A stretch of DNA of 64,000 nt from Bigelowiella natans CCMP2755 (GCA_000320545.1 ADNK01000778.1:62001-126000); one strand, 5' to 3'; shown: positions 16,537-30,420, counted from the first letter of the stretch. Numbers and translations: made by a program. The notes: generated by a model from the sequence alone, not told the origin.

Positions 16537-18783
16537 ATGGTGCAAAGCACTTCTTCGAAACCATATGTCTGTCGAGGGGCGGGGAGCTCTCGTTCTAGGA
16601 GGATATGGTTGATTTTGGTTTTGCTGACCGCATCGCATCTGGGGCTGTCATCCGCGGTTGTGACGCGGGCATTGCACAACCGATTCTCGCGTCATTCCCC
16701 ATTAGCAATTTCACATTCAAGATTACCGACGACACGAACGCCAGAATTAGGCGGGACACAGTTCTTATCGACCGTGGGGCGAAAAAGTAAGGAGAGAGTT
16801 GTTGGTGGCGACCACCTCACAGCAACAACCGCTGTAGTGGCGTCTCTGGCATCTGCGGCATCATGGCGTTCGAGGATATCAATGAGAGAACAATTAATAA
16901 ATAGATTCCGCTCTTCAGCCCTTGCTTTCCCTCTGGATGCTGCTGCTTCGGGGAATGTTGCAGTAGGTTTGTTGGAAATGGCCCAGAGTGCATGGAGCAT
17001 AGTGATTGACGCTGCAGCTTTGGTAAAGGCCTCTGGCCTACAACTCACTGGTCTGCTCGTCCTTGCATGTTTCTTTTCACTCTCAGAAACTGCCATTACA
17101 ACCTTATGGCCATGGAAAATCAAGGAGATGGCACTGAAAGAAAAAGGCTCCGGAGGAGCACTTCAATCCCTCCGCAGAAATATTACTCGATTTTTGACAA
17201 CAATCCTGATCGGTGGTACCCTGGCAAACATAGCAATTGGCGCATTAATCACAGAGATATCAACAGAGGCGTTTGGACCGTTTGGCACTAGCGTGGCGAC
17301 GGCAATCTCAACCATCCTCATTGTGCTGTTCTGCGAGATCACTCCCAAAGCTATCGCCGTGCAACATCCTCAACAGATTCTTCGTGCAGTCGTAAGACCT
17401 TTGAATCTCATCGCAATTGTGCTATATCCTCTGGGAAACCTTGCGACAATACTTTGCACGAACATCCTGAAGCTGTTTGGTGTTACAGGCCCGGTTGCGC
17501 CCACCGTAACTGAGTTAGAGCTCAGGATGGTGCTTGAGGGCGCTGAGGACTCGGGCCAGCTCAAAGCGGAGGATGCAGACATGGTAGAGAACGTTTTGGA
17601 ACTTGGCGACACGACCGTGGAAAAGGTGATGACCCCCCTCGTCGACGTGGTAGCTGTAAATCAGAACGCCACGCTGAACGAGATGGTTGAACAATGGAAG
17701 AAGCACCAATACTCCCGTTTCCCTGTTTACTCGCAAAGGGTTGATAATCTGGTGGGTGTGGTATTTACCAAAGACCTCCTCAATTTCGCAGAGAAGCCGA
17801 TGAGTGTTCTCCAGAAGGCGAAGGTTAGACACATCATGGTGCAACCTCCATTTTTTGTTCCTGAGTCGATGATCGTAAGAAAGCTTCTGCAAGAGTTTCA
17901 GACGCGGAAGTTTCACATGGCAGTTGTAGTCAATGAGTACGGGGGTGTTGCGGGCGTGGTGACGCTAGAGGATGTGCTTGAGGAGATTGTTGGGGAGATC
18001 TTCGACGAAACTGACCACCCCCACCCCAGTGAATCAGCCAGCATTGTGATGTGGGGACCGGGAATATGGTATGCCAAGGGAGAGAGCAGTATAGATTCGG
18101 TAGAGGAAACATTGAAGGTCAAAATACCGCGAGGCTCTTCGGAGACGATCGCTGGCTTTGTCACCGCGAGGTTCGGTAGGATACCGATGGTTGGCGAGAC
18201 CTTCGAGACGCACTTGCAGCCCCTGGACGACAACTTCGACGAGAAACACGATGAGTACGCAGCTGATAGCCGCGGCCGTCCGGATTTTGAGATCGTAAAA
18301 CCATCGAACAAGTATATATTTAAAGTGGTTTCGACCAACGAACGACAGGTCATCGAAGTACGCATTACCTGCCCGGATCAAGCATCGGAGAGGGCGAGTA
18401 GCAGCGGTGTTGTTGCGGCAGCAGCCAAGCCGATACTCCGTCTTTCGTCGCAGGAACATAAGGAGGAAGGAGCTACTACTGATGCTGTTGCTGCTACTGA
18501 GAAAGAGTTTGGGGGGGGGGTGGAAAAAGAAGAAGGATGTTCCCAACAAGAGGAGACCGCTCAAACTGCTACCACTACTAAAACTACTACTACTACCACC
18601 ACCACCACTACTACACCTATTAGTACTGCTACTACTGCAGGAGCAGACCTGGAAGCACCACGTGAGTCTCCTGTTGACGAAAATGAACCATCACGTAATA
18701 ATTCGCCAGATCCCCAAATCGAATCGGCCGCTGCTAGTGTGATCTCATCGCAAGTAACCAACAAATCGGGGCCATCCAGGTGA
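16537..18783 (+). CDS. CorC/HlyC (CNNM-like) CBS-domain transporter, probably plastid-targeted
   Basis: Intronless, 748 residues from the ATG at 16537; the frame opens a little earlier but has no earlier ATG. The N-terminus has a hydrophobic segment (WLILVLLTASHLGLSS, about 25-40), then a Ser/Arg/His-rich stretch like a bipartite plastid leader, without the Phe cleavage motif of diatoms. Next come the DUF21/CNNM membrane domain (about 150-330, with SLSETAITTLWPWK and FCEITPKAIAV), a CBS pair (about 365-490, with VMTPLVDVVAVN and VNEYGGVAGVVTLEDVLEEI) and a CorC_HlyC domain (about 515-590). The tail is low complexity with a poly-Thr run at about 685-700. Family members carry Mg2+ or other divalent cations, and plant homologues act in chloroplasts; plastid location here is inferred. 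It is divergently placed to the TPS gene. Confidence 0.93.
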   Translation: MVQSTSSKPYVCRGAGSSRSRRIWLILVLLTASHLGLSSAVVTRALHNRFSRHSPLAISHSRLPTTRTPELGGTQFLSTVGRKSKERVVGGDHLTATTAVVASLASAASWRSRISMREQLINRFRSSALAFPLDAAASGNVAVGLLEMAQSAWSIVIDAAALVKASGLQLTGLLVLACFFSLSETAITTLWPWKIKEMALKEKGSGGALQSLRRNITRFLTTILIGGTLANIAIGALITEISTEAFGPFGTSVATAISTILIVLFCEITPKAIAVQHPQQILRAVVRPLNLIAIVLYPLGNLATILCTNILKLFGVTGPVAPTVTELELRMVLEGAEDSGQLKAEDADMVENVLELGDTTVEKVMTPLVDVVAVNQNATLNEMVEQWKKHQYSRFPVYSQRVDNLVGVVFTKDLLNFAEKPMSVLQKAKVRHIMVQPPFFVPESMIVRKLLQEFQTRKFHMAVVVNEYGGVAGVVTLEDVLEEIVGEIFDETDHPHPSESASIVMWGPGIWYAKGESSIDSVEETLKVKIPRGSSETIAGFVTARFGRIPMVGETFETHLQPLDDNFDEKHDEYAADSRGRPDFEIVKPSNKYIFKVVSTNERQVIEVRITCPDQASERASSSGVVAAAAKPILRLSSQEHKEEGATTDAVAATEKEFGGGVEKEEGCSQQEETAQTATTTKTTTTTTTTTTTPISTATTAGADLEAPRESPVDENEPSRNNSPDPQIESAAASVISSQVTNKSGPSR

Positions 18784-19588
18784 TCGATTCAACGATGCAA
18801 AAGGCATTATCAGCAAGTTTAGAAATTCTCCATCTTTGCCCTGCACACTCTTTGCCGGATTTGATAGCCCGAGATTTGCCGTGCACGGCTCGTGGCAAGT
18901 TGCCATAGACTCCATCTTCTACTTATTAGTTATAGTCAATAATGAATTATCAAGTTATTATCTCTATGTAACATAGAGCATCACGCTATTTGCACACGTA
19001 CCTATCCTTCTACACGCGCAAATGCGATGCATAAATAAAGCTTGCATGTAGACTGAATGCACAGCATTCGCATTGTCAAATGAACAACGCATGCTCGTGC
19101 ATCGGGTCGATCCATGTCTCCATGTCTAGACTCGCTGCACTTGCAGCATACGTTCCTTCGTACATATAATACACACCTGGTACTTTGCACACGCAACTGC
19201 ATGCTGTGACATTGGTCATGTGCTGATTGAATATGCATGTGACGCCTGCATGTAATCTTAGACACCTTTGTAATATGAATAGATGCCATTCTGCATGGTG
19301 CTGGCCAACACCCATAACCCATAAACCTTTGGCATGTGCTCGCGGCAGGAGGACACACAAAAAAATGCGATTCGCAAACTTGCCCACTGCGGACCTGTTG
19401 CTGAACTCAATTGCTGAAATGACTTGCTAGCTTGGCAAAAATCATTGCTAGAGCACATGTCACTGTCAAATTACATGGCAAAAAATCATTGCCTGAGCAT
19501 TGCCAACATGCGTGTACATACAATTTTATATATTATTTATACTTAATAATTTTTATGTATATTATTTGCGGCTTATTGCAGCACTTTA
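18784..19588. other. Convergent intergenic region rich in TGCATG/GCATGC words
   Basis: Lies between the 3' ends of the CorC/HlyC gene and the acid phosphatase gene. From about 18980 to 19500 there are many TGCATG, GCATGT, CATGC and TTGC(T/C)AGAG(C/A)-like words. An AT-rich stretch follows at about 19520-19590. No exon or RNA gene was recognised. Confidence 0.65.
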
Positions 19589-20825
19589 TTATAAGGTATC
19601 TTTAAGTTCGTCATCCACATTATCATCATCAGCAGCTGCACCACCATCGTGAGTGTCGTCGTCGTTGCCATTTACGATTTCTGATCCTGGCACAGCGGCT
19701 GTTTGCATAGCAAGCAACGCGGCGTAATCATCAAGCAAGTCGTCATTGGGGGCTCCTGATCGAGTACACTCCTGCTGCCATTCATCCTGGGTGAGAATAT
19801 AATATGACATATAGTCTCGGAATTCCTGCAGTTTGGGGGAGCAGAGAGGGAGGAAGGGGGAGAAGAGGATGGTGAACGTAGATCTATAAATATGCGTGTG
19901 ATATATACAACACCTGTTAGTGTACTCATCGTTCAAAATTTTGAGAATCATAACTATGTAATATGGAGGGAAGCAGTCTACAGCTTGTTTGACTATAAGT
20001 TTCACACACATCGAGAGTGTTCCAGAAGCCGTCCATGAGCAGCTGTTCCGAATTGTTGTACAACACGCGAACGTAGTACTCGCTCGTCTTTACATCCTGA
20101 GGAGGAGGAGGAGGAGGAGGAGGAGGAGGAGGGGTGTTGACAATACCGCACGATGATGAATGAACAATCACATTGAAATCTGATGATAGGGGAGCGAGTA
20201 GCGATGATATGACATCATGTTCGTCTATTTTATTAACTAAATAATCGTACAACAACAATATTTGTTATAGCGAGACCTGCGCAAGCTCGATGACGATATT
20301 GCTTGCGTATGGAGGCCAGGAGCCATCGTATATTCCAAGGGCGGATAGAATTGGCACAAGGGTGCTGTCGTGTCCCGCATAGCTAATGGATTTGTTTAGT
20401 GGACAATGAGTTAGGATAGAGCAACACTCCCCTCTATCTCTCTCTCTATCTCCATTTCTTCTTATAAGTATATATATTTTCCCAAGAATAGGTGTGGAAC
20501 GTACACAGAGAGTCTAGAGAATCCCTCCTCTTCTTCTTCGCCATCGCCACAATCATCAACTAGAGCGTACATGTCATCAAACACCTCGGAGAAGATCCCT
20601 GTGAGTAAAAGGAAGATAAATGAGCAAAAGTGCCAGCGACGTAACCACCATTCGAGCATCTATCTTTTTAATAATCAACAGAGGTCAGTTCTGAAATCTA
20701 TCCGCGCGCTTATGATGGTGTATGTAGGTTGTTTGTTTTGTTTAAAGTTGTTTGTTGCAGTGATATTGTGATGTCGTACGCCCAGTGGCAAGGCGTCCGC
20801 AATCCATATCTCCATACTGAGTACC

Positions 20826-20862
<37 letters not shown>

Positions 20863-20911
20863 TAGGATTCGTTGTAGTGGCAGTTATATACGTGTATAAA
20901 TACAATATATA

Positions 20912-20956
<45 letters not shown>

Positions 20957-22107
20957 CTAGTTGTCCCGTCGTCTGATTGTGCGATCGAAGAAGGAGGAGG
21001 AGTTAACGCACCCCATAGGAAGCCGTTGATGGCTCCGAGTCGGTCAATTGTATCCGATGTAATACCCTCAGGAAGCTGCAGATTGTCGCCTTGCAGCAAA
21101 TAGCACGTTAGCACTTCCCGTGCCTTCGTTAATTTGAAAAGCGAACAGAAGGATTATTACGCTTTCTTCATTCATCATCAGAGGGGAGTTAGAATGCTTC
21201 CTGGCGTTGACTTCGACAAGGCATGATGATATAGGATGTTTTGTATCTTCCGAGCAATACGACAAGATCCGAGGAGGAGAAATATGCGAAGATGTGATCG
21301 TACACACACACACACACATACACACATACACACATTCACAACACACACACACACACAGGCAACCCTAACTACAGTATCAATACTACGCTATCAACGATAT
21401 TTCAATGATGTTCGGAAAGCACCACTACCACCACCACCACCACCTGCGCCCACTTCGCATTGCCCTTCGGATAGCCAAGGCCTCTCATGATCTAATCCGC
21501 AACAATAAGAACAACAATAACGTGCTGAATGAAACGGCTGCTGCAGCCACAACATCTATCTATCTCCCAACTTGTAATCGCGAAACGCATGGAAGAGGAG
21601 AGAGAGAGAGAGAGGGAGGGGAAGATCTGGTGAGATCGGGAACGTATTTAAATGATATGAGAAAGACAAATAAAACATAGAGAAAACTGGGATTGAATCT
21701 CCTATTCTCTTACCTCTCTTTCCGCTTTAATAATTCTCGTGCTTTGTCGAGCTTCCGCAGCCAGTTCTCTCGCTGCAGAGATGAAGCAAGAACAACGTCA
21801 TTGGTACCATGAAACAACCTTTCGAGGTGGTTACAATGCATGTAGAAGAGAGAAGAGGTAGCTTCTGATTGCGAATGCGGTGATAATCATGATGATGATG
21901 ATGATGATGATAAAAATCTCCAGGACTCTTTCCGCTTTTCCTCCTAATCTAGCCGCACACTACTACTGCTACTACTACTACTACTACTGCTGTTCCTGCT
22001 ACTTAATCGGGTGAGAGCTGGGCAGCCGTGGCCGGAGTCGGGTACGAGTGTCTCCTCGCGAATATCACAAGTTGAGATTGGAATCTTCGTGGCTCTGGTG
22101 CGTTTGG

Positions 22108-22146
<39 letters not shown>

Positions 22147-22493
22147 CTTCAGGAGGGTAAAGACCGAGCAAGAAATTCTGCGCTGTTTGTTGTGTCCTGC
22201 GAAGATTTGTCGTTCGTGCCTTCAGCTGGCCTGGCACTGGCGTGTATCTAGAGGGAAGAGTATGCGAGAAAGAGAAGGGGAGGGGGGGGGGGAGGGGTGT
22301 AGAAATGTGTTGCTGTTGTTGTTGTTGATGATGATGATGACGATGATGATACGTTGGTCATGATCATCATCCGAGTAGTCGTCTCTCTCTCCCCCCTTCT
22401 TCCTCCCTCCTTTTCGGGTTCTTCTTACCCTAGCAGCTTCTGATTCTCGATGTACCGACGACGAAAATCTTCGCCGACCTGAAAGCAGCCGTC

Positions 22494-22534
<41 letters not shown>

Positions 22535-22610
22535 CAACAACAACAGGAGAGAGAAAGTAGTGGTAGAAGAAGAAACAGCGTGACTCTCATCCTCAAATAA
22601 ATATTATATG

Positions 22611-22644
<34 letters not shown>

Positions 22645-22974
22645 TTGTGTATTCTTTTCGCTATTCATAGATACTGCTGGTATGAATGAATTGGTGAAAG
22701 TTATGATGATGTTGTGGTTGTGATCACCCTTCGGCATTCCATGGCTCCTTGTTGCGTGAGCTGGCCAAAGGGCGCCTTTCCAAGGTCCAACGGTCGTTTC
22801 GAGACCTCCTGTGGTACTACTGGGTGAAGCTCATCCCACATACTTGCTTCCTGTGGAGGGAGGGAAAAGCGAATGACAAATATATGTATTTATATATTTA
22901 TTATTTATTTGTATATCTTTGCGTCAGTAGGGACGGCGGGGGTAGAAGCAAAAGGAATGATGATGATGTGCTTT

Positions 22975-23011
<37 letters not shown>

Positions 23012-23061
23012 ACATATCTATTAGTAAATGTTGATGGTTTTTACATATATTGGATACATCG

Positions 23062-23092
<31 letters not shown>

Positions 23093-24370
23093 AATCATAA
23101 TCATCGATAGCAACAAATAATATTATCAACTACTCATACAAGAGTACTTACTTCCAAATTCGGCAGCAATGAAGCCCAGTAGTCAAGATCCTCGGATGCG
23201 TTCAAAGCAGTGCCTACGGTACGTGATATAAAGTCGCCGTCAGTATCATCGTATATCAATATCTTTATTCTCATCTTCAAATTCATCTTGGCCTTCGTCT
23301 CTACACCATGTTTTGATACTTGTCGCTTCATCTAAGCACCAACCAACTGCTAGTACCTACCTACGGTCTGTGATATAGGTGTGCGATCTCCATGCCTCAA
23401 GAATATCGACACGTGCTGGACCTATCCACGATGGGGTAATGATGATGATGATGATGATAATGATGATGATGATAACGTTGAAGTAAATCCCCCACACTCA
23501 GTACAAGTAGTTCCGCAGGCTACCACCTCGAAGTTCTCCGGGGGGGGAGAGTAAGGGCTGTACTCCGGACTGTACGAGTGCTTCCCACGGAGTCCGTCTC
23601 TCTCTTTTGCAATGCTACCTAGAATCAGTTCGACGTTTTCTCGTTATAATCAAATGAATGTGTTAACAGGGGGTGGGGGGGGTAGACTGGATTTGATTTG
23701 ATGTTCCGGACTACCTTCCTCATTCCCCTCAAAAACTGTCTCCACCTGGGGGGCAGTGCAAAATAACAATAAAATAAATTGAAAAGGGGAGGAAGCAAAG
23801 TGCTGTATGATACGATACTTACACCGTTCAGTAATCTAATCTAAATGCAGCTAATCTCAGTGTGTGTGTGTGTGTGTGTCGTCTACTCTCCAGCAACATT
23901 ACCATCACTAACTCTATTACAATACTTCGCTCTAAATAGGCTACAACAAAACTTTACTTACCATTCCTTTTCTGTCTGGATTTTCAATCATACTAGCGAG
24001 CTCGTCCTCAAGGCCTCTGGGTGCGCGCAAGAGGGTTCTCTGTCCGATTTTCATCCGTGTGGCCGCCGATGCTACTGGTACCTCGATATTAGCTCTGCAT
24101 CCCCTCCACACTCCACTATGCTGCGGGATTATGGAGTTGCGAATAATAGAACGACGCACGTTTGTAAGTTTTGTTGCAGTAGCGGTCGTCCATACCGCCA
24201 CCAAGACCGCCGCGGCTATGAGAGTGAATGTAGAAACCTGAATATTTTGGTGATGTTACTATCCGTATAATCCTCCCTCTTCTCTCTGTGTTTTCGCATT
24301 TGCAAGTTTGAATCGTTGGAATGGATGACTCGCAACTACTGCACCACCCAAAAAATCGGCTGTTCTTCAA
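19589..24370 (-). CDS. Histidine acid phosphatase, ACP6-like, with N-terminal membrane anchor
   Basis: Exons, complement: 19589-19825, 20010-20096, 20277-20382, 20505-20599, 20780-20824, 21012-21123, 21714-21772, 22003-22247, 22429-22478, 22728-22850, 23152-23213, 23365-23415, 23527-23618, 23715-23745, 23962-24237. These give 556 residues. A further upstream exon ending at 24260 is in phase but has no ATG, so the true start is unresolved. A hydrophobic segment (FTLIAAAVLVAVW) near the N-terminus suggests a type II anchor. The catalytic histidine motif is FLRHGDRTPI. GQLTQQGAMECRR, RRRYIE and RRTQQTAQNFLLGLYPP follow. The HD motif is VYAGHDSTLVP, then GIYDGSWPPYAS. The final exon resembles the ACP6 C-terminus (SYYILTQDEWQQEC) plus an acidic tail. 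Order and spacing match lysophosphatidic acid phosphatase type 6. The substrate is unknown; the lumen of the secretory pathway is the likely site. Confidence 0.9.
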
Positions 24371-24890
24371 GCCCTACTAAGTTCTAAATCAACACACGTA
24401 TGCGAGCAGCGGTTTCTTCACGCGCCCGAGCATATCAGATGTCATCTAGGTCCCTCGAGTAAAAATTCCTTGACCCCCTCCTCCTTCTTCATGCACTCAA
24501 AACGATGTAAGACTCCTCCTCCCTACTCCAGGAAACGTGAGTAGTCCCCCTCTCTGCTGGCTCTGGCTGAATGCCAAAGATGCCCAACTTCCGCCATTTG
24601 CGCAAGTCAAAAATTTATCGATAAACTTTCCTGGAAAGATACTTTTAAGGCGATAAATTATGAACACAGGCGATTAAAATCCTGAGTCTTAGCACGAAGG
24701 CAGTCGTAGGATTAAAATACAAGGGATAGCCCGAGATAGTACCAGTATTCTGCCGAATGGAGCGCTGGGAGGAGGAGGGGAACAATACAACGAAATATAT
24801 AACTACGTGGGAGAGGGGATAGAGGACCGCAGCGAAGATGACGGGAAGAGACGGATGAGAAGTCAAAGTTGATATTCTTCCTTGGTTTGA
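24371..24890. promoter_or_regulatory. Divergent 5' region between acid phosphatase and lumenal-protein genes
   Basis: Both flanking genes read outward from here. The missing first exon of the acid phosphatase gene probably lies on the minus strand within this interval. No microsatellite and no palindromic GCATGC/GCTAGC run is present. No promoter element was recognised. Confidence 0.45.
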
Positions 24891-26356
24891 ATGGAGTGCA
24901 AGCAGAGAATCAACGACCTCAAAGTGCGTACGACTCGGCATCATCGGCACGGTGTGGTCGTCGTCGTGTCCATCGTCTTGACATCCATAATCTGCCAGCT
25001 CTTCACTAACGGATCGTTGCGAACCAGGAATTTGACAAGTAGTAACCCATCATATATAACACACTCTCCATGCAAACACGAGGGAACCCGCCTCCAGCTG
25101 ATTTGCTGAGCGTGCGAAACCTAAACGACTTACTCGCGCCTGGAGAAACATGGCCCCACCTCAGATGTGACTGTTGACTTAGGTTCGAGCGATCATTCCT
25201 CGAAACCAACGCGTGAGTCTTCATCATCATATAAGTATCCTGACTTCAACGGCGAATTCAAAGCACCTAAGCTTGACAAGTCCATAACTCGGGGCCTTGG
25301 TGTGTTTGATCGAAGAAATCTTCACGCCGCAAAGGAAGTAATCATTTTTGTTGGATCTCCCGTCACATTGCCTGTGCTCTATTTCAAATTGTCACTTTAG
25401 CTTGTAGTATCAGGATAGATACACACACACACACACACACACACACTTACACACACGCACGCGCGCGCGTGCGGCAGATCACACATATGCACACCCTGCA
25501 CACCCATGCATATACGTGTTTACGTGGATTCGATCCCTTCGCATCAGAGCCAACATAGTGGGGACAGCGATATGCCTCCTGTGCCTGAGATGCAGAGTTT
25601 CATCAAGTGGATGCAGCACCAAAAGAAGCAGGTCATTGCAACAACTCAGTTTGTTTTTAGTGATCAAAGCAGCCAGTCTGTTGGTCACAACGACGGTGCA
25701 GTCTTCTCATACCATAGTCGTTGGTGTCGCCGTCGTCTATCTGCTCATTCGAATAGGCAAATTATAAGGATCCATTCAGGGGAAACTTGACCAAGGAGGT
25801 AACAGCTGCTTTTCGGAGATACGATCATCATCAAATTCCGATGTGAAGTTGAATTCGTAATCAAGATACAATCGAAACACTGCTGTATATGCATGTGTGT
25901 GTGTGTGTGTGTGTCCGTCTTAGGAAGAGGAAAAATATCTCCAAGAGCTTGAAGCTCTGAGGAAGGTCAAGTACGAGTCGCCGCTCCAACTTGCGTACAA
26001 GCTTCAACGCGAAGAAGTCAGCTCTTTACAGCGAGAGAAGAAGAAGAAGAAGAAGAAGAAGAAGAAGAAGAAGAAGAAGAAGAAGAAGAAGAAGAAGAAG
26101 AAGAAGAAGAGAATACTGTTGTTGGAAAGGAAGGGGGACGATGATGCTAGGCAGCTGCTGATCAACATCTGATTATTCCATTTTGGTTTGCAGTCTGTCT
26201 ATCTGTGCGCCCCTTGCTCATCCCCGCCCCCTTATTACTGTTAATAATGAAAATATTAACTTACTACTTATTATGCTGTGCATGATTATTAGCGGAGGAA
26301 GCTGGTTCCAGAAGGTTGGAATTACACGCACAACCCAGGTAGAGATTCGGGTAAAG

Positions 26357-26398
<42 letters not shown>

Positions 26399-26843
26399 AA
26401 GAGAGAGGGGCGCTCTTCTCTGTTCCAGCTGCTGCGACGAGAAACGACTACTACTACTACTACTACTACTACTATTAATGATGATGATAATTATTACTTG
26501 TTCATTCTCTCACTCACTCGCTCACTCACTACCACCTACTAACTACGACAGGTCTTGAGTTTGGAGGCAACCCTATGAAGGATGAGCTCTACACACTTCG
26601 ACCAACGGGCTTCGAGGCGTTTGTACCATCAGAATCTCTCCCATCATCTGACCAGGTATCTGCCTGGTTTTCTTTTTCCCGCTCTCCCCCCCCCCCCCCC
26701 CTCCGCGCTATGTTTCTTTCCTCCGTTATAATCCCCAAAATACATAATCGATAGAACGTTTTACAAAAATGAACATCATCACAATATATGTGTAAGAACC
26801 ACATGGCGCTGGCCTGAGCTGCAACTGATATATGAACATATGG

Positions 26844-26886
<43 letters not shown>

Positions 26887-27472
26887 TTTGTGTGTATGTT
26901 TGTGTACTATATGTATACCGAATATAGATATCAGAGGAGGTGGAGGAGTTTCTGCGAGAGCAGGCCAAGAAATTGCACAATGAGGCGAAACTAGAAGCCA
27001 ACAGAACCCAGGAGTATCAGCGTGAGCGAGTTACTGCCGAGATGGTTGTTTGAGTAGAAGTCCTGGAGGAAAAGAATGAATTATCACCCTCAGAAAATAT
27101 TACTATTTTAAAGAAATACTAACACAAAATGGCATCGCAAAAAAATGTGATTGTGTTTATGCTGCATGTTAAGTCTTTTTCTTCTTCGTTCTTCATCACC
27201 ATCTCCTCCTCCTCCTCTGATTCTTACTCATAACTAGCTTTCTCCTCCTCCCTTCTGGTTGGTTATGGCATTGCTGTCGTTAATAATATCGTCGATTAGA
27301 TGTACAAGGCTAACATCGATGACTTTCTCAATGCTACTGAATGGCGTGAGGTGACGCGACCAAGGTGGCGGCTGATTGATGATGATACTTCCTGTATATG
27401 TCGTCATCTCATCACAAATCCAGTAATCGTCGTATTCACAGTCTTTTCTCCTTCCTCTCCCTCTTTTTTTTT

Positions 27473-27510
<38 letters not shown>

Positions 27511-29066
27511 TCTTCTTTGTGTAGATATCATAGCAGAGCATTGGCGTGGCTCGGGGAGGAGCTGTATAACCGAACGTTCCACAAGCAGCAGGTGCTACTT
27601 CTGCTGCTACTGCTGCTGCTGCTGCTGCTGCTGTGGCGATTCAGTAGTTGCGAGCTGCTGTCTCTGGAAAACAGGGGGTGGTACAGGGCTCCTACTGATG
27701 CCGGCGGATGATGATGATGTTGATATTAATCATGATATGATGACGATGATGATGATGATGATGATGATAACGACGAAGATGGTTATGAGAGAGAAGGATG
27801 GAAGGCTTGTGGTGCAGTTGCTTTCATTGATCTTGAGGGGCTATTGTACCTGCTACTACTAATACTGCTACTATGTCACCACAACACAACAGATCTTACG
27901 TCAACTGGAAGCACATCGAGCAAACAGGACTTTCCTAAGGAATAATACAAGTAAAAACACCAACGTCGGTGCTGCTAATGATGGTATCATCCGTATGAGT
28001 GAAGGGGGTTATGAGACGCTCGTGCCGTTGGTGGACTTGAGCGAATATCGGTAGTATCTTCTCCTCCTCCTCCTCCTCCTTGCTGTTGTTCTTCTTGTTG
28101 TTGTTGTAACTGTTTCATTCACCGACAATCCATAACCCAAAGAAAACGACAGCTTTCGCTTGAAATCACCGTTGTTGTCGACGGAGGAAAAATAGACAAT
28201 TATTCGACAAATTATTACACGACTGACTGCTCTCAGCGACGACACGTGCGACGAGTACAACACAGACCGCAGTCATTTTCAAACACTGTATTATTATACG
28301 GCAATAATGCAACGATTAGGGTTCGTGATTCTCCTCTCCCCAACGACGTGGTTCACCACCGTTTCTTCCTGCCTGAATACACGTTCTACGAGCTACTGCT
28401 CTCATTTAACGTTTCAGAGGACACTGTCGCTGAGTTTGGGTCCTACATCAAGTACTCGGAAGGTATAGCCAATATTTGTTGTCACATCAACGACACCCAC
28501 TTATGATGAACACGCACACACGCACACACATTCACATATTCACGTATTCAGAATTAACTCACTCTAGTGGGATATTTCTCGAACAAATAACAATGCTTTG
28601 TCGCCGAGCAATGTCCCTCTTCCTCCTCATCATCCTCTCTCTTCACCCTACTCCTCCTCCTCCTCCTCCTCCTCTTCCTGATGAATTCCAACGTGCTGCT
28701 GCTCAGAGAAGGACTTGATCGAAGACCTTCATTTGAACGGAGTCACCATAGAGCAATGCAGTGATATACAAAATCACCTCCGCCAAGTGGCTGAGCAGTC
28801 GGTGGATTTTTTCCCTGGGGTCAAGCTTCCTAAGGTAGTGGGTGTTTCTTCATAAGAACAATAATAATAATATACACATGTGTGAACAATACGCGCGCGC
28901 GCGCACACACACACACACACACGCACATACTCATCATGAGATAGAGGATTTAGAAGAAATAGACAATGTTTAGTATAAACTGACGCTGGTAACCTGTTTG
29001 CGTTGTTCTCGTCAAACACTCATTCTCCCCCCCCCCCCCCCCTCCTTTTTTTTTTTTTTCATATGG

Positions 29067-29097
<31 letters not shown>

Positions 29098-30331
29098 ATA
29101 TCAGAGAGCCCTATATAAAGATCCTGGCAAATGCTCGGAAAGCCAAGAGTGTCCCAACTTCGAGGGCAATGGTTGTTGATTGTGTGCATTATTATGTGTA
29201 GTAGTAGCTGTGGGATGATGATGATGATGATGATGATGTCGTGTGCCCTGTTTGTTGTCTTAGGAGAGTAGTACACTATTCTACTACCTCCTCCTTCTCT
29301 CCCCCTCCCCCCCTCTTCCTGGTTTCTCTTTAGTTGTGCATGTGTAAATCAACGTACATCTGCATCATCACAAATCTGAGTAGTAGTGTCAACTCTATAC
29401 TTAGTTGTCTGTCTCTTTCACTCTGCTGTCTTCTGTACTCTCTCTCACACACTTTCTTTCTCTCTCCCTTCTCTCTCTCACCGCTAAAAACACTGATGAT
29501 CTACCTAGGATGGGTGGTGGTACTACCATCGTCACTACAACCCGAAAGGCACCCCTGTGAAAGTGGACTACGACAGGTTCATCATGCTGCAGTTTACGAT
29601 CCGGTGAGAGTGAAGAGGAAACAATAGAGGAGGAAGACTATTCATGTGTTTGTTGCGCTGCTTACGTGTGCCGCTACTCACATCTTTTAGCATAAGCAAG
29701 TCTTGTATCAACATGATACATTCTGCGCGTATCCCCCTCCCCCCCCCTGTTTCATGCTTAGCTATAGCCACACACATAGTAACCGTATCGACTATATCAT
29801 CGTATTATATCAGGTGGAGGGACTATGAATGGGAGAGGTTCGCAGAATGGGTACTATCATTTTATACTTTGTCGTCAATGATGGTGTTGGATTTCTCTTT
29901 GATTTTGTTTGCAGTTGCAGTGATAGTGGTGGTATTAGTTGAGCTGCTGCCCTCCTTGTTCTCTTCATATTCATACAACTGATGCCCTCCTCCCGTCTCT
30001 TCTTCCCTGATACTAAGGAAAAAGCTCGATTGGACGTCGATGCACCTATGTTTATCGAGCAGTTTAACTATTCTGAGGCTGACTCAAGTGAAGGAATTGT
30101 TTCTGCTTATTCGATAAAGGTATGGTAGTGATGGTGGTTGTGATAGTTCTTGCCGTTGTTATTTTCTCAGAGCGAGGAGGAGATTTTCTTGCTTCTGCTG
30201 TCTCGTAGTATCACTCAAATGCCTTCTCTTTTTGATTTATCATCCATGTTCTTCTCACATACATCATCTTCCACACCGTGTAGTAGGGACGACTACCTCC
30301 CTTATTTTCTTTTTCTAAAACAAGTAAATAA

Positions 30332-30367
<36 letters not shown>

Positions 30368-30380
30368 CATCTGTGCGTTT

Positions 30381-30420
<40 letters not shown>

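Noticed and set aside
26017-26160. Poly-lysine coding tract
   Set aside because: The (AAG)n repeat lies after a usable donor, and reading on leads to a stop; intronic placement gives continuous protein.
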